64,000 nt of DNA from Niastella vici (GCF_002077945.1 NZ_LVYD01000050.1:62001-126000), one strand, 5' to 3'. Shown: positions 8,931-17,999, numbered from the stretch's first letter. Notes: generated by a model not told the origin, from the letters alone. Numbers and translations: made by a program.

Positions 8931-11288
8931 ATGATGAGATTCCTTGCGATAGTATTTGGTGTGTGTTGTGTCCTGTGCGTAAACGCCCAGGAAAAATTCA
9001 CGTTGAGTGGATACATCAAAGATTCCCTCTCGGGCGAAACGCTTATTGGGGCTACGGTTTCGGTTAACGGGCATGGTAAAAGCATTGCCAGTAACCAGTT
9101 CGGTTTTTTCTCCATCACCTTACCCCGCGGCACTTATCCTGTGTATATTACTTTCACCGGGTACCAGGCGCTTGAGCTGGTCATTGACCTCGACAGAAAT
9201 ATTGAACAGAATTTCTTTTTAATAACCAAACCCGTTTTACAGGAAGTTATTGTTGCAGCAGCGCGGCGGCGGCGCGACGAAAATGTGACCACTGCCCAAA
9301 TGGGGAAGATCGACCTGTCGATAAACCAGGTAAAATCAGTGCCGGTACTGTTGGGTGAAACCGATCTGCTGAAGACCCTGCAATTGTTGCCCGGCGTGCG
9401 TAATGCCGGGGAAGGCAATACCGGTTTGTATGTACGGGGTGGGGGCCCCGATCAAAACCTGATCCTGCTCGATGATGCCATCGTATACAATACCGGCCAC
9501 CTGTTCGGTTTTTTCTCCATCTTTAATTCAGACGCCATCAAAAATATTTCGCTGGTGAAAGGCGGCATGTCGGCCCAATATGGCGGACGGCTTTCATCGG
9601 TGTTGGATGTTGCCATGAAGGAAGGCAACCTCAATAAGTTTGAAGCCGAGGGTGGAATAGGGGCCATTGCTTCCCGGTTATCGATACAGGGACCTATTAA
9701 AAAGAATAAATCTTCGTTTATTGTTTCGGGCCGCCGCACCTATATCGACCTGCTGACAAAGCCGTTTATTTCAAAAAACAGCGATTTTTACGGCTCGGGC
9801 TATTACTTCTATGATTTTAACGCCAAGGTGAATTATATTTTTTCTGATAAGGACCGCCTTTACCTGAGCGGGTATTTTGGCCGGGATGTGTTCACGTATC
9901 GCAACTCGCGCCGGGCGTTCAAAGCCGATATTCCCTGGGGCAATTCAACGGCCACCCTGCGCTGGAACCATGTGTTCAACCGGAAATTATTTGCCAATAC
10001 CACCCTGGTATATAATGACTATGCATTTTCCTTTGGCGCCACGCAAAACGATTTCAATATCAAATTATCATCCGGCATTCACGACTGGAGCGCCAAAACC
10101 GATCTTGATTTTTATGCCTCGCCGCAGCACAAATTGCGCTTCGGCGGGTCGTATACCTATCATACGTTCACGCCCAATGTGCTGAGCGGCAACCAGGGCG
10201 ATAACCAGTTTTACCCCGATAACACCATGAAAAAATATGCCGGCGAAATAGGCATATACCTGCAGGATGACTGGGAAATAAGCCAACGGATAAAAGTGAA
10301 CGCCGGCTTGCGATACAGCCGTTTTATACAAATGGGTCCGTATAAAATATTTTCAAAGGACATTTCGGGTAATAAAACCGATAGCGTTTCTTTTGGCCGG
10401 AACAAAACCGTAAAAAGTTATGATGGGTTTGAACCGCGGTTCACCATTCGCTATGCCCTCAATGACCAAACCTCGCTGAAAGCAGCCATCACCCGCAATA
10501 TTCAATACATTCATTTGGTAAGCAATGCCGGTTCTACCTTGCCCACCGACCTGTGGGTGCCCAGTACCTACCGCGTAAAGCCGCAACTGAGCTGGCAGTA
10601 TGCTGCCGGACTGTTCAGAAATTTCAACAACAATATGCTGGAGACTTCGGTTGAAGTGTATTACAAAAAGATGGACAACCAGATCGAATACCGCGAGGGT
10701 TATACGCCGTCGTTAAAAGATCCGGAAGAAGATTTTGTATTTGGTAAAGGCTGGAGCTATGGAACGGAATTATTTATAAATAAAACCAGGGGCAAATTTA
10801 CCGGCTGGATCGGTTATACGCTTTCGTGGAGCTGGCGGCAGTTCGATACGCTGAATGATGGCAAAAAATATCCCTCGAAATACGACCGGCGGCACGATCT
10901 TTCAGTAGTTGGCACCTACCAGTTGAACAAAAAATGGAAGCTGTCGGGGGTATTTGTTTATGGAAGCGGCAATGCGGTTTCTTTGCCCGAGCGCTTTTAT
11001 GTAATTGGCGGAATACTTACGCAGGAATACAGCAAGATCAATCAATACCGGCTGGCCCCTTATCATCGCATGGATCTTTCAGCCACGCTTACCCCCCACA
11101 CAAAGCCCAATCAAAGATGGCAGCAAAGCTGGGTATTCAGTATCTATAATGTGTACAGCAGGCTGAACCCATATTTCGTTTACTTCAGTCAGAATGGTAG
11201 CCCCTACGACGGCTCGCTCACCATAGAAGCGCAACAGGTTTCGCTGTTCCCGATCATTCCCGCCGTTACCTGGAATTTCAAATTTTAG
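8931..11288 (+). CDS. TonB-dependent receptor with carboxypeptidase-regulatory-like N-terminal domain
   Basis: A 785-residue outer-membrane receptor. A signal peptide (1-20, ending VNAQ) is followed by a CarboxypepD_reg-like beta-sandwich (about 24-105; GYIKDSLSGETLIGATVSV). A plug domain follows (about 115-225; LLPGVRNAGEGNTGLYVRGGG, then DDAIVYN), and then a 22-strand-type barrel to the C-terminal aromatic residue (WNFKF). It imports a bulky ligand using the TonB/ExbBD system; no SusD partner is adjacent, so it is not a classical Sus pair. The ligand is unknown; the DUF3347 neighbour hints at a metal-related role. There are two ATGs in a row at 8931 and 8934; either can be the start. Confidence 0.9.
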   Translation: MMRFLAIVFGVCCVLCVNAQEKFTLSGYIKDSLSGETLIGATVSVNGHGKSIASNQFGFFSITLPRGTYPVYITFTGYQALELVIDLDRNIEQNFFLITKPVLQEVIVAAARRRRDENVTTAQMGKIDLSINQVKSVPVLLGETDLLKTLQLLPGVRNAGEGNTGLYVRGGGPDQNLILLDDAIVYNTGHLFGFFSIFNSDAIKNISLVKGGMSAQYGGRLSSVLDVAMKEGNLNKFEAEGGIGAIASRLSIQGPIKKNKSSFIVSGRRTYIDLLTKPFISKNSDFYGSGYYFYDFNAKVNYIFSDKDRLYLSGYFGRDVFTYRNSRRAFKADIPWGNSTATLRWNHVFNRKLFANTTLVYNDYAFSFGATQNDFNIKLSSGIHDWSAKTDLDFYASPQHKLRFGGSYTYHTFTPNVLSGNQGDNQFYPDNTMKKYAGEIGIYLQDDWEISQRIKVNAGLRYSRFIQMGPYKIFSKDISGNKTDSVSFGRNKTVKSYDGFEPRFTIRYALNDQTSLKAAITRNIQYIHLVSNAGSTLPTDLWVPSTYRVKPQLSWQYAAGLFRNFNNNMLETSVEVYYKKMDNQIEYREGYTPSLKDPEEDFVFGKGWSYGTELFINKTRGKFTGWIGYTLSWSWRQFDTLNDGKKYPSKYDRRHDLSVVGTYQLNKKWKLSGVFVYGSGNAVSLPERFYVIGGILTQEYSKINQYRLAPYHRMDLSATLTPHTKPNQRWQQSWVFSIYNVYSRLNPYFVYFSQNGSPYDGSLTIEAQQVSLFPIIPAVTWNFKF

Positions 11289-11289
11289 C

Positions 11290-12147
11290 TTAGGGCTTTT
11301 TATCGGGCGGTTCATACCGGAACTTCACCACGGCACTTTTTTGTTCGCTCGACGACAGGTGCAGCTGATAACGTTTTCGGCCGGCTGTTATCACCATTAA
11401 TGAGGTATTGGGCGGAATGCGGCCCAGGTTATCGGCATACATCATGACCTCATAATCGGTATTGGGAAAAATATTAACATCGAGCACCAGCGGTTTGCCC
11501 GTGAGCCGTTTTTTATATAGCAGCAGGGTGTTGTTCAGGAAAACGGTTACGGTATCATCATCGATCTCTGCATTATCGTACAGCTCAATTTTTATAAAGG
11601 AAGTATCAATGGCGATGGTCTTCACCAGGTCTTTTTCGCGGCGCTCCAATTTCAGATCTTTCTGCAATTTGGCCAGGGTATCGTTCTGGTAAACATCAAC
11701 GGGAAAAATTGATTTGGTGAGGCGGGAGAGGGAGATCCTGCCGGGCTGGCAATCGTGGTTATTGCCCATTTCATGTCCGCGCCATTCGCCCTGCAGCATA
11801 TCGGCCTGGCCGTTCTTTGAAAAGGTAAGCTCATAGGTCTTTATACAGGGTACACAACTATCGGGCACATTGTATTGCAACACGGCGTTTTCGATGATGA
11901 CCATGCGTTTGGTGAGCGGGTTGTATTTGCCGGTAAAATTTATTTTGGTGTAGCGGTCGTTATCGTAGCTGTAAACGTTTCCCAGGAAGGAGTTGTTTTG
12001 CATATAAATAATATGCAGCTCGGTTGTATATTCGGGAAAACAGCCACCCGCATGTTGCGTTCTGATGCCACCCCAAATACCCGTAAGCAATTGGGCGTGG
12101 GCAATAAAAGTGAATCCCAGCAACACCGGCAACAGCAGGAAACGCAT
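11290..12147 (-). CDS. Secreted hypothetical protein, paralogue of the gene at 12337
   Basis: A 285-residue protein with a signal peptide (1-18, AHAQ) whose mature part opens with LTGIWGG. The C-terminal 90 residues (DNAEIDDDTVTVFLNN to the end) closely match the C-terminal part of the upstream gene: both share KKRLT, NLG.IPPNTSLMV and SSSEQKS/TSTEQKN. The N-terminal domain also matches (LTGIW, then a tyrosine-rich beta region with Cys). I recognise no named family. The convergent TonB-receptor gene ends only 1 bp away, with no room for a separate terminator. The role may be a periplasmic or cell-surface binding protein (inference). Confidence 0.72.
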   Translation of the reverse strand: MRFLLLPVLLGFTFIAHAQLLTGIWGGIRTQHAGGCFPEYTTELHIIYMQNNSFLGNVYSYDNDRYTKINFTGKYNPLTKRMVIIENAVLQYNVPDSCVPCIKTYELTFSKNGQADMLQGEWRGHEMGNNHDCQPGRISLSRLTKSIFPVDVYQNDTLAKLQKDLKLERREKDLVKTIAIDTSFIKIELYDNAEIDDDTVTVFLNNTLLLYKKRLTGKPLVLDVNIFPNTDYEVMMYADNLGRIPPNTSLMVITAGRKRYQLHLSSSEQKSAVVKFRYEPPDKKP

Positions 12148-12210
12148 GAATGAATTTTAAGGGAATTTAGCAACAAAAGTCACATTGGTTGGTACCGTTT
12201 GTGTAAAGGC

Positions 12211-12345
12211 TGAAGTAAGAGATAGGAAGAATGTCGAAGCAAGAAGTAGGACGTAGGAGGTAAGAAAGGCCCGAAATTCTTAGCCTCTCCATTACTCGTC
12301 AACTTGTAAATTCATTATCTTCTTACTTCATACTTCTTACTTCTG
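12211..12345. repeat. GAAGTAG heptad inverted repeat, copy 2
   Basis: The left arm (12211-12269) contains GAAGTAA, GATAGGAAG, GAAGTAG and GAGGTAA words, mostly spaced by 7 bp. The right arm (12316-12345) contains CTTCTTA, CTTCATA and CTTCTTA. The right arm includes the stop codon of the gene at 12337 (TAA, within CAGAAGTAA on the coding strand). It fills most of the spacer between two paralogous genes. Confidence 0.65.
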
Positions 12346-13473
12346 GTATTTAAATACCACAACAGCGTTCTTTTGTTCAGTAGAGGTAATACGAACTTCA
12401 TACTGCTGTTTGCCCGCTTTCACCACCATGAGGGAGGTATTGGGTGGAATTTCACCCAGGTTCTCGGCCACCATCACCAACTCGTGATAGTTTGCCGTTT
12501 CATCGAGGTTTATTTTGAGGGTGAGGGCTTTTTCGGTAAGCCGTTTTTTCGACATCACCAGCTTTTTATCGAGGTATACCGAAATGGTGTCATTATCAAC
12601 GGTACCATTGTCGTAAATATCGATCTCAATTTCCGTAGCTGCGGTAATAATGGTTTTTACAAGTTCATTATCGCGACTGGCCAGCTGTTTGGGCGTGGGA
12701 ATATTAGTAAACGGCGGCGCCTTGATCACTTCTTTAGCGGTATCAACAGGTATAATTTTTACGCTGGGTTTTGTTTCAGGCGTTTTGACAACCGTATTCT
12801 TTTCGGTTGTTTTTGGTGTAGCGGTCACCGTTTTTTTGGTAACGGGGGTGGTTGTTTTAGGGGTGGTCTTAGGCGTTGTTTTTACAATCGCTTTTTGTTT
12901 TTGGGCAGTATCCGGTTGTATCGGTTTTATTTTAGTGACCTCGGGCTTTTTCTCTGCCTGTTTTTCCTTCTCCCGCTTTACCAGGAATGGTTCTTCGTAA
13001 AAGTCGGAAGTGGTCACCTTACGCAAGAAAACAGTTCCTTTACCACAATTGGTTGAATCCCGGGTATTGAAACTGCTGTATGTGCCCTCCAGAAATTCTT
13101 CATCATTTTCTTTGGTATATTTCAAATTCAGCGTCATTACGCAGGCATCGCTGCCACCGGCCATGCGCACTTCCACAATTTTCAGTTCTTCGAGCCGTAC
13201 CAGTTTGGTATCGGGGTTCACTGTACCCATACAGGTAGCCTTACCATAAAACACGGTGCTGAGATAGGAGTAGGTAACACCCTTGAAGTTTTTACTATTC
13301 TGATCTACCTGTACCTCAAATTTATAACGGTCGTCGCCACCAAGCAGGTCCAGCATACGGCCGTTTGCGCCAACCGGGGTCCTTTTGAAACTTCCACGCC
13401 AGATGCCGGTGAGGTCCTGCGCCTGTACACATAACCCGAGGCCCAAAAACAGAAATAGTAAAGCTGATTTCAT
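12337..13473 (-). CDS. Secreted hypothetical protein with Lys/Thr/Pro-rich linker
   Basis: A 378-residue protein with a signal peptide (1-18, CVQAQ). The N-terminal domain (19-155) begins LTGIWRGSF and has several Cys (about residues 81, 110 and 142). A long low-complexity linker rich in Lys, Thr and Pro (about 165-255) contains repeated TPKTT words. A C-terminal beta domain (about 275-378) is shared with the protein encoded at 11290. The linker looks like a flexible spacer that lets the two domains reach apart, for instance across peptidoglycan. The pair arose by tandem duplication, and the shorter copy has only a short linker. Function unknown; signal peptide and start are clear. Confidence 0.75.
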   Translation of the reverse strand: MKSALLFLFLGLGLCVQAQDLTGIWRGSFKRTPVGANGRMLDLLGGDDRYKFEVQVDQNSKNFKGVTYSYLSTVFYGKATCMGTVNPDTKLVRLEELKIVEVRMAGGSDACVMTLNLKYTKENDEEFLEGTYSSFNTRDSTNCGKGTVFLRKVTTSDFYEEPFLVKREKEKQAEKKPEVTKIKPIQPDTAQKQKAIVKTTPKTTPKTTTPVTKKTVTATPKTTEKNTVVKTPETKPSVKIIPVDTAKEVIKAPPFTNIPTPKQLASRDNELVKTIITAATEIEIDIYDNGTVDNDTISVYLDKKLVMSKKRLTEKALTLKINLDETANYHELVMVAENLGEIPPNTSLMVVKAGKQQYEVRITSTEQKNAVVVFKYQK

Positions 13474-13786
13474 CAGAAAATAATAATTTTTCTTTGGCCC
13501 GATGGAACTTACCCTGCCAGAATTTTCATTTAAGTTGAATGCATAATGAAAATATTGTCAGGCACGTTTCATCTTATTAAAAAAACTGATTTTACCTGGT
13601 TCCATCGTGTTCATCCCCCCGGAACCAACTGCATCAACCGGCAATTTACTTAATAATTAGTTTTTTACGACACATATCGTAAATGGTGGTCTGCAAATTG
13701 TTCGTTAAATTTGCCGTTCTTCCGGCAATACAGGGGTTTTGAAAGCACCCTTTGTATAACCGGCCACAAAAAAAGGTAGTGACAAA
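13474..13786. promoter_or_regulatory. Divergent spacer and thrS leader
   Basis: This 313-bp spacer lies between divergent genes. TAAATTTG at 13706-13713 fits the Bacteroidota -7 consensus TAnnTTTG, but no clear TTTG -33 box is seen at the right distance. A short hairpin (13711-13728; TTGCCG/CGGCAA around a 6-nt loop) overlaps its end. If the box is used, the thrS leader is about 65 nt. No T-box-like or tRNA-like structure was recognised. Confidence 0.35.
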
Positions 13787-15727
13787 ATGATTAAAATTAC
13801 TTTCCCGGATGGAAATGTACGGGAGTACAAAGAAGGAACCACTGGTTTGGAAATAGCAAAGTCGATCAGCGAAGGATTGGCTCGAAAAGTATTGGCCGCA
13901 AAAGTAAATGGTGAGGTATGGGATGCCACGCGCCCCATTAACACCGATGCTACCCTTAATTTACTGACCTGGGACGATAAGGACGGTAAATTAACCTTCT
14001 GGCATTCCTCTGCGCACCTGATGGCTGAAGCGGTTGAAAGCCTGTATCCCGGGGTGAAATTCTGGGTTGGTCCCGCCATTGATAACCCACAGGGTTTTTA
14101 TTATGATATGGACCTGGGCGACCGCAAGCTCACCGAGGAAGACCTGGCCATATTGGAGAAAAAAATGAATGAGCTGGCCAAACAGAACAACAGCTATGTG
14201 CGCAAAGAAATGTCGAAAGGTGACGCCATTAAATATTTCAGCGAAAAAGGGGATGAATATAAACTCGATCTGCTCGGTAATTTGACCGACGGATCGATCA
14301 CTTTCTATAGCCAGGGGAATTTTACCGATCTGTGCCGCGGGCCGCATATACCGTCTACAGCGCCCATCAAAGCTATCAAGTTGACCACCATCGCCGGCGC
14401 TTACTGGAAAGGCGATTCAAACAATAAGCAGCTTACCCGTGTTTATGGGGTAACCTTTCCTTCCCAGAAAGACCTGGACGAATACCTGACCCTGCTTGAG
14501 GAAGCAAAGAAACGCGATCACCGCAAGCTGGGTAAGGAACTGGGTATTTTCACCATGGATGATGATGTGGGTCCTGGCCTGCCTTTATGGATGCCCAATG
14601 GCACCATCATTATTGAAGAGTTGGAAAAGCTGGCCAAGGAAACCGAGCAGGCAGCTGGCTATAAAAGGGTGGTAACGCCCCATATTGCCAAGGAAAGCAT
14701 GTACCTCACCAGCGGGCACCTGCCGTATTACCAGGACAGTATGTTCCCGGCCATGGAACTGGAAGGGCAGAAGTACTACCTGAAAGCCATGAACTGCCCG
14801 CACCACCACAAAATATTCGGTGCTGAGCCCAGAAGCTATAAGGAGTTGCCTTTGCGCCTGGCGGAGTATGGTACCTGTTACCGTTACGAACAAAGCGGAG
14901 AACTGTTTGGACTGATGCGTGTGCGTTGTTTACACATGAATGATGCGCATATCTATTGCACCCGCGAACAGTTTGCCGATGAGTTCAGGGCGGTAAATGA
15001 AATGTACCAGAAATACTTTAAAATATTCGGTGTTGAAAAATATGTGATGCGGCTGTCGTTGCACGAACCGAGCAAACTTGGTCAGAAGTATGTTAATGAA
15101 CCTGAATTGTGGAAAGAGACCGAGGAAATGGTTCGCCAGGTATTGATAGAATCGAATATCCCTTACGTGGAGATACAGGATGAAGCGGCGTTTTATGGAC
15201 CCAAGATCGATGTGCAGATCTGGAGTGTGATAGGCAGGGAGTTCACCCTGGCTACCAACCAGGTAGACTTTGCCCAGGGCCGCCGGTTCAAACTGGAATA
15301 CACTAATAAGGAGAATAGTGCCGAAACCCCGTTGATCATTCACCGGGCACCACTTGGAACCCATGAGCGGTTCATTGGCTTTTTGCTGGAACACTATGCA
15401 GGCAAGTTCCCGTTATGGCTGGCGCCGGTTCAGGTAAAGATCCTGCCTATCAGTGACAAGTTCCTGCCATATGCAAATAGTGTTTTGGAATCGCTGAAAA
15501 ATGCAGATATTCGTGGAGAAGTGGATGACCGGAACGAAAAAATAGGCAAAAAGATACGCGATACCGAGCTCATGAAAGTGCCTTATATGCTGGTAGTTGG
15601 CGAAAAAGAGATGAATGAGAATAAAGTGGCGATCCGCCGGCAGGGTAAGGGCGATGTAGGTACAAAAGGGGTTGATGAGTTCATTAGTGAAGCTAAGGCT
15701 GAGATCAAAGAACGCAGAGGAGAATAA
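13787..15727 (+). CDS. thrS: Threonine--tRNA ligase
   Basis: A 646-residue class II aminoacyl-tRNA synthetase charging tRNA-Thr. The TGS domain is at 1-62. The editing domain (about 65-225) has its metal-like motifs HSSAH (His73, His77) and CRGPH (Cys183, His187), which hydrolyse Ser-tRNA-Thr. The catalytic core (about 245-530) has zinc ligands Cys337 (NCPHHH) and His388 (NDAHIYC). The anticodon-binding domain follows (about 535-646). Length and start (MIKITFPDGN) are standard. It opens the thrS-infC-rpmI-rplT order commonly seen in bacteria, with infC 170 bp downstream. Confidence 0.97.
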   Translation: MIKITFPDGNVREYKEGTTGLEIAKSISEGLARKVLAAKVNGEVWDATRPINTDATLNLLTWDDKDGKLTFWHSSAHLMAEAVESLYPGVKFWVGPAIDNPQGFYYDMDLGDRKLTEEDLAILEKKMNELAKQNNSYVRKEMSKGDAIKYFSEKGDEYKLDLLGNLTDGSITFYSQGNFTDLCRGPHIPSTAPIKAIKLTTIAGAYWKGDSNNKQLTRVYGVTFPSQKDLDEYLTLLEEAKKRDHRKLGKELGIFTMDDDVGPGLPLWMPNGTIIIEELEKLAKETEQAAGYKRVVTPHIAKESMYLTSGHLPYYQDSMFPAMELEGQKYYLKAMNCPHHHKIFGAEPRSYKELPLRLAEYGTCYRYEQSGELFGLMRVRCLHMNDAHIYCTREQFADEFRAVNEMYQKYFKIFGVEKYVMRLSLHEPSKLGQKYVNEPELWKETEEMVRQVLIESNIPYVEIQDEAAFYGPKIDVQIWSVIGREFTLATNQVDFAQGRRFKLEYTNKENSAETPLIIHRAPLGTHERFIGFLLEHYAGKFPLWLAPVQVKILPISDKFLPYANSVLESLKNADIRGEVDDRNEKIGKKIRDTELMKVPYMLVVGEKEMNENKVAIRRQGKGDVGTKGVDEFISEAKAEIKERRGE

Positions 15728-15781
15728 GAATAATTATGTAGTTGCGAGTTCACATAGATTTCATAACTTAGGACGGGAAAC

Positions 15782-15812
15782 TTTGTTTTTTAGTATCCGT
15801 AACATATATTTC
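15782..15812 (+). promoter_or_regulatory. Putative infC promoter
   Basis: TTTG (15782-15785), then 19 bp, then TATATTTC (15805-15812), which matches the Bacteroidota promoter pattern TTTG-N19-TAnnTTTG at all but the last base. It lies in the thrS-infC spacer and would give infC a leader of about 80 nt. Confidence 0.5.
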
Positions 15813-15897
15813 GAAAACAAAATCAACATTCAAAACCGGTAGCTCAGTTTAGTAGCCTGGTTACCAACTAAAAAAATTGTTTAATTAAAAGATTTAA

Positions 15898-16482
15898 ATG
15901 GCATTTCCACCGCGACAACCGAGAGGTAATTTCAATCCCCGATTCAGAAAGGAACAACAGCAGGAACATCGCACCAACAACATGATACGCGTACCGCAGG
16001 TACGTTTGGTAGGCGATAATGTAGAAGTAGGCGTTTATTCAATCCAGGAAGCCATGAAAATGGCGCAGGAGCAACAGCTTGACCTGGTTGAAATTTCACC
16101 GCAGGCAGACCCACCCGTTTGTAAGATCATCGATTATAATAAATTCCTGTACGAGAAGAAGAAGAAGGAAAAAGAGATGAAGTCGAAGAGTAAAACGGCT
16201 GAGGTAAAAGAGATCCGTTTTACGCCTGGTACAGATGATCACGACTTTGATTTTAAGGCCCGTCATGCTGAAAGCTTTTTAAAAGAAGGCAATAAAGTAA
16301 AAGCATACGTGCAGTTTAAAGGCCGCGCCATCATGTTCAAAGAACGGGGTGAGCTGGTATTGTTAAAATTCGCTGAGCGCCTGGCAGAAGTAGGTCAGCC
16401 CGAAGGGTTGCCCAAGCTGGAAGGCAAGCGCATGCTGATGATCATTTCGCCCAAAGGCAAGCAAAAGAAGAAAGAGGCCTAG
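15898..16482 (+). CDS. infC: Translation initiation factor IF-3
   Basis: A 194-residue protein with the two-domain IF-3 layout. The N domain (about 25-95; RVPQVRLVGDNVEVGVYSIQ) holds the PPVCKIIDYNKFLYE motif. A Lys-rich linker helix (KKKKEKEMKSK) leads to the C domain (about 105-190; EIRFTPGTDDHDFDFKARHAESFLKEGNKVK). IF-3 binds the 30S subunit and checks start-codon choice. The start used is an ATG at 15898; many bacteria use a rare AUU/AUA start for infC, which is not seen here. The N-terminal 24 residues are Arg/Pro/Gln-rich. A strong terminator follows the stop at 16507. Confidence 0.96.
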   Translation: MAFPPRQPRGNFNPRFRKEQQQEHRTNNMIRVPQVRLVGDNVEVGVYSIQEAMKMAQEQQLDLVEISPQADPPVCKIIDYNKFLYEKKKKEKEMKSKSKTAEVKEIRFTPGTDDHDFDFKARHAESFLKEGNKVKAYVQFKGRAIMFKERGELVLLKFAERLAEVGQPEGLPKLEGKRMLMIISPKGKQKKKEA

Positions 16483-16506
16483 GGTAAGTTATAGATTGAG
16501 CTTTAA

Positions 16507-16540
16507 AAGCATTCTTCCGCAAGGAGGGGTGCTTTTTTTT
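16507..16540 (+). terminator. Rho-independent terminator after infC
   Basis: A 12-bp stem (AAGCATTCTTCC with GGAGGGGTGCTT, three G-T pairs) is closed by a GCAA tetraloop and followed by a run of T. It separates infC transcription from the genes after it. Confidence 0.85.
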
Positions 16541-16633
16541 GTTTAAAAGCGCTGTATAAGGGTGGGGAAGTAAGGAGCAGGTAACCGGGTACTGAAAAAA
16601 TTACCTATTTTACTTAAATTTGTTTCAAACGCT

Positions 16634-16882
16634 ATGAATATGACTACTGTAGCACTACGGCAAAAGCTTCATAAATTCATTGATTCCATTGAAGAAAAAA
16701 AGGTAAAGGCTATATATACCCTTTTTGAAAATGAAATTGAGCAATCTGAAGTGGAATATTCCGATGAATTTAAAGCCGAACTTGACAAGAGAGTGGAATA
16801 CTATCTAAATGGAGGAAAAACAGTTAGTGCAACTGAAATGAAGAAAAGGATCAGGGCTATTAGGCAAAAGCAGGTTAAATGA
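16634..16882 (+). CDS. Addiction-module antitoxin-like protein
   Basis: An 82-residue charged helical protein upstream of a ParE/RelE-like toxin. The segment YSDEFKAELDKRVEYYLNGG resembles the C-terminal region of the 'putative addiction module component' (PF09720/TIGR02574) antitoxins, which wrap around the toxin. The N-terminal part is an amphipathic helix. The start is ATG at 16634, with a second ATG at 16640. The stop overlaps the toxin start in ATGA (16879-16882), giving translational coupling. The pair lies between infC and rpmI, which is unusual. Confidence 0.8.
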   Translation: MNMTTVALRQKLHKFIDSIEEKKVKAIYTLFENEIEQSEVEYSDEFKAELDKRVEYYLNGGKTVSATEMKKRIRAIRQKQVK

Positions 16883-17178
16883 AGTACAAGTGCCGGTTTG
16901 ATCCGGTTGCTGCCAGTGAATACGAAGCTGCCTATTCCTGGTACATTGAACGAAGTATAAAAGCTGCTGATAATTTTGTGATGGCAGTTGATGAAGCCAT
17001 CACCGCTGTATGCGCCAATCCTCATCGTTATAAAAAAAGCTATAATAATTTACGGGAAATCGTATTAAAAAAATATCCATTCTATCTCATTTACCTGATT
17101 GATGAAAGAAAGAAATTGATTATCATCACCTCCTTATACCACAACAAAAGAGATCCTGATAAAAAACATGTCAAATAA
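16879..17178 (+). CDS. RelE/ParE-family toxin
   Basis: A 99-residue protein of the RelE/ParE superfamily. Visible family features are the N-terminal helix pattern ASEYEAAYSWYIERS, the central P-x-x-Y (NPHRYKKSY), the strand LKKYPFYLIYLID and the C-terminal SLYHNKRDP. Such toxins either cleave mRNA on ribosomes or poison gyrase; the residues here do not settle which. Translation is coupled to the antitoxin by a 4-bp overlap. The pair follows the infC terminator and precedes rpmI by about 210 bp. Confidence 0.85.
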   Translation: MKYKCRFDPVAASEYEAAYSWYIERSIKAADNFVMAVDEAITAVCANPHRYKKSYNNLREIVLKKYPFYLIYLIDERKKLIIITSLYHNKRDPDKKHVK

Positions 17179-17262
17179 AATCCAATAAGATCATTGATAA
17201 TCAAAAACTTATACCGAATTTAGGATTCTCACATATTTCTTCTTCTGTATTTATATTTTCCC

Positions 17263-17270
17263 TACCTTTG
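17263..17270 (+). promoter_or_regulatory. -7 box of the rpmI-rplT promoter (putative)
   Basis: TACCTTTG fits TAnnTTTG and is preceded by an AT-rich tract. No perfect TTTG -33 box is seen at 19 bp. Its place after the toxin gene suggests rpmI-rplT is transcribed separately from infC. The resulting leader of about 110 nt could also hold an L20-type control element, but I could not identify one. Confidence 0.45.
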
Positions 17271-17389
17271 CGCTCCATTTTACGTTTTATTGGCTATAAC
17301 CCATAAAACAAACATTGCCCACAAGGCCCAAAAAGTTTCCCGTCAGTTCGGGAGCGCCAGCAGGGTATCACAGCAAAAGGTCTTTAACT

Positions 17390-17587
17390 ATGCCTAAGGT
17401 TAAAACAAACTCCAGTGCCAAAAAAAGATTTAAAGTAACTGGCACCGGCAAGATCACGCATCAGAAATCCTTCAAACGTCACATTCTTACTAAAAAGTCT
17501 AATCGCCGTAAACGGGCCCTCAACAAAGATGGCGTTGTGCACAAAAGCAACGTTGACTTCGTAAAGCGCTTACTGAGACTGAAGTAA
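17390..17587 (+). CDS. rpmI: 50S ribosomal protein L35
   Basis: A 65-residue basic protein. The segment [20 protein letters not shown] and the C-terminal LLRLK region are typical for L35, with the KKRF and HILTKKS motifs. The ATG at 17390 is chosen because the family starts MPK; the open frame runs further upstream to a TTG at 17315, but that extension has no counterpart in L35. rplT follows 43 bp later. Confidence 0.95.
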   Translation: MPKVKTNSSAKKRFKVTGTGKITHQKSFKRHILTKKSNRRKRALNKDGVVHKSNVDFVKRLLRLK

Positions 17588-17630
17588 ATTTCCCTTTTAA
17601 TCAATTATCAACTTTTCAAATTTTTAAGAT

Positions 17631-17975
17631 ATGCCACGTTCAGTAAATGCCGTAGCATCCCGTGCACGCCGCAAAAGGATCCTGAAAGCCGCCAAAGGTT
17701 ACTATGGCAAACGTAAAAACGTATACACCGTTGCGAAAAACGTAATGGAAAAAGGTCTGCAATATAAATATGTAGGCCGCAAACTGAAGAAAAGAGAGTA
17801 CCGCTCGCTGTGGATCGCCCGTATCAACGCCGCCGTACGTGCCGAAGGTTTAACTTATTCTCAGTTCATCCACAAGTTGAACGGGAAAGGTATTGGTCTC
17901 GATCGTAAGATCCTGGCTGATCTGGCCATGAATGAGCCTGAAACTTTCAAGAACCTGATCGCTTCTGTAAAATAA
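17631..17975 (+). CDS. rplT: 50S ribosomal protein L20
   Basis: A 114-residue protein of normal L20 length. The N-terminal basic tail ([20 protein letters not shown]) and the globular C-terminal part ([20 protein letters not shown]) are diagnostic. L20 binds 23S rRNA early in assembly and in many bacteria represses its own operon. It is the last gene of the split infC-rpmI-rplT series; a terminator follows at 18000. Confidence 0.97.
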   Translation: MPRSVNAVASRARRKRILKAAKGYYGKRKNVYTVAKNVMEKGLQYKYVGRKLKKREYRSLWIARINAAVRAEGLTYSQFIHKLNGKGIGLDRKILADLAMNEPETFKNLIASVK

Positions 17976-17999
17976 GCTTACGAGCATCAATATATTGAG

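Noticed and set aside
12373-13056. 227-codon frame opposite the secreted protein at 12337
   Set aside because: The gene on the minus strand has a signal peptide, a paralogue and sensible domains; the antisense frame is Phe/Gly/Arg-biased.
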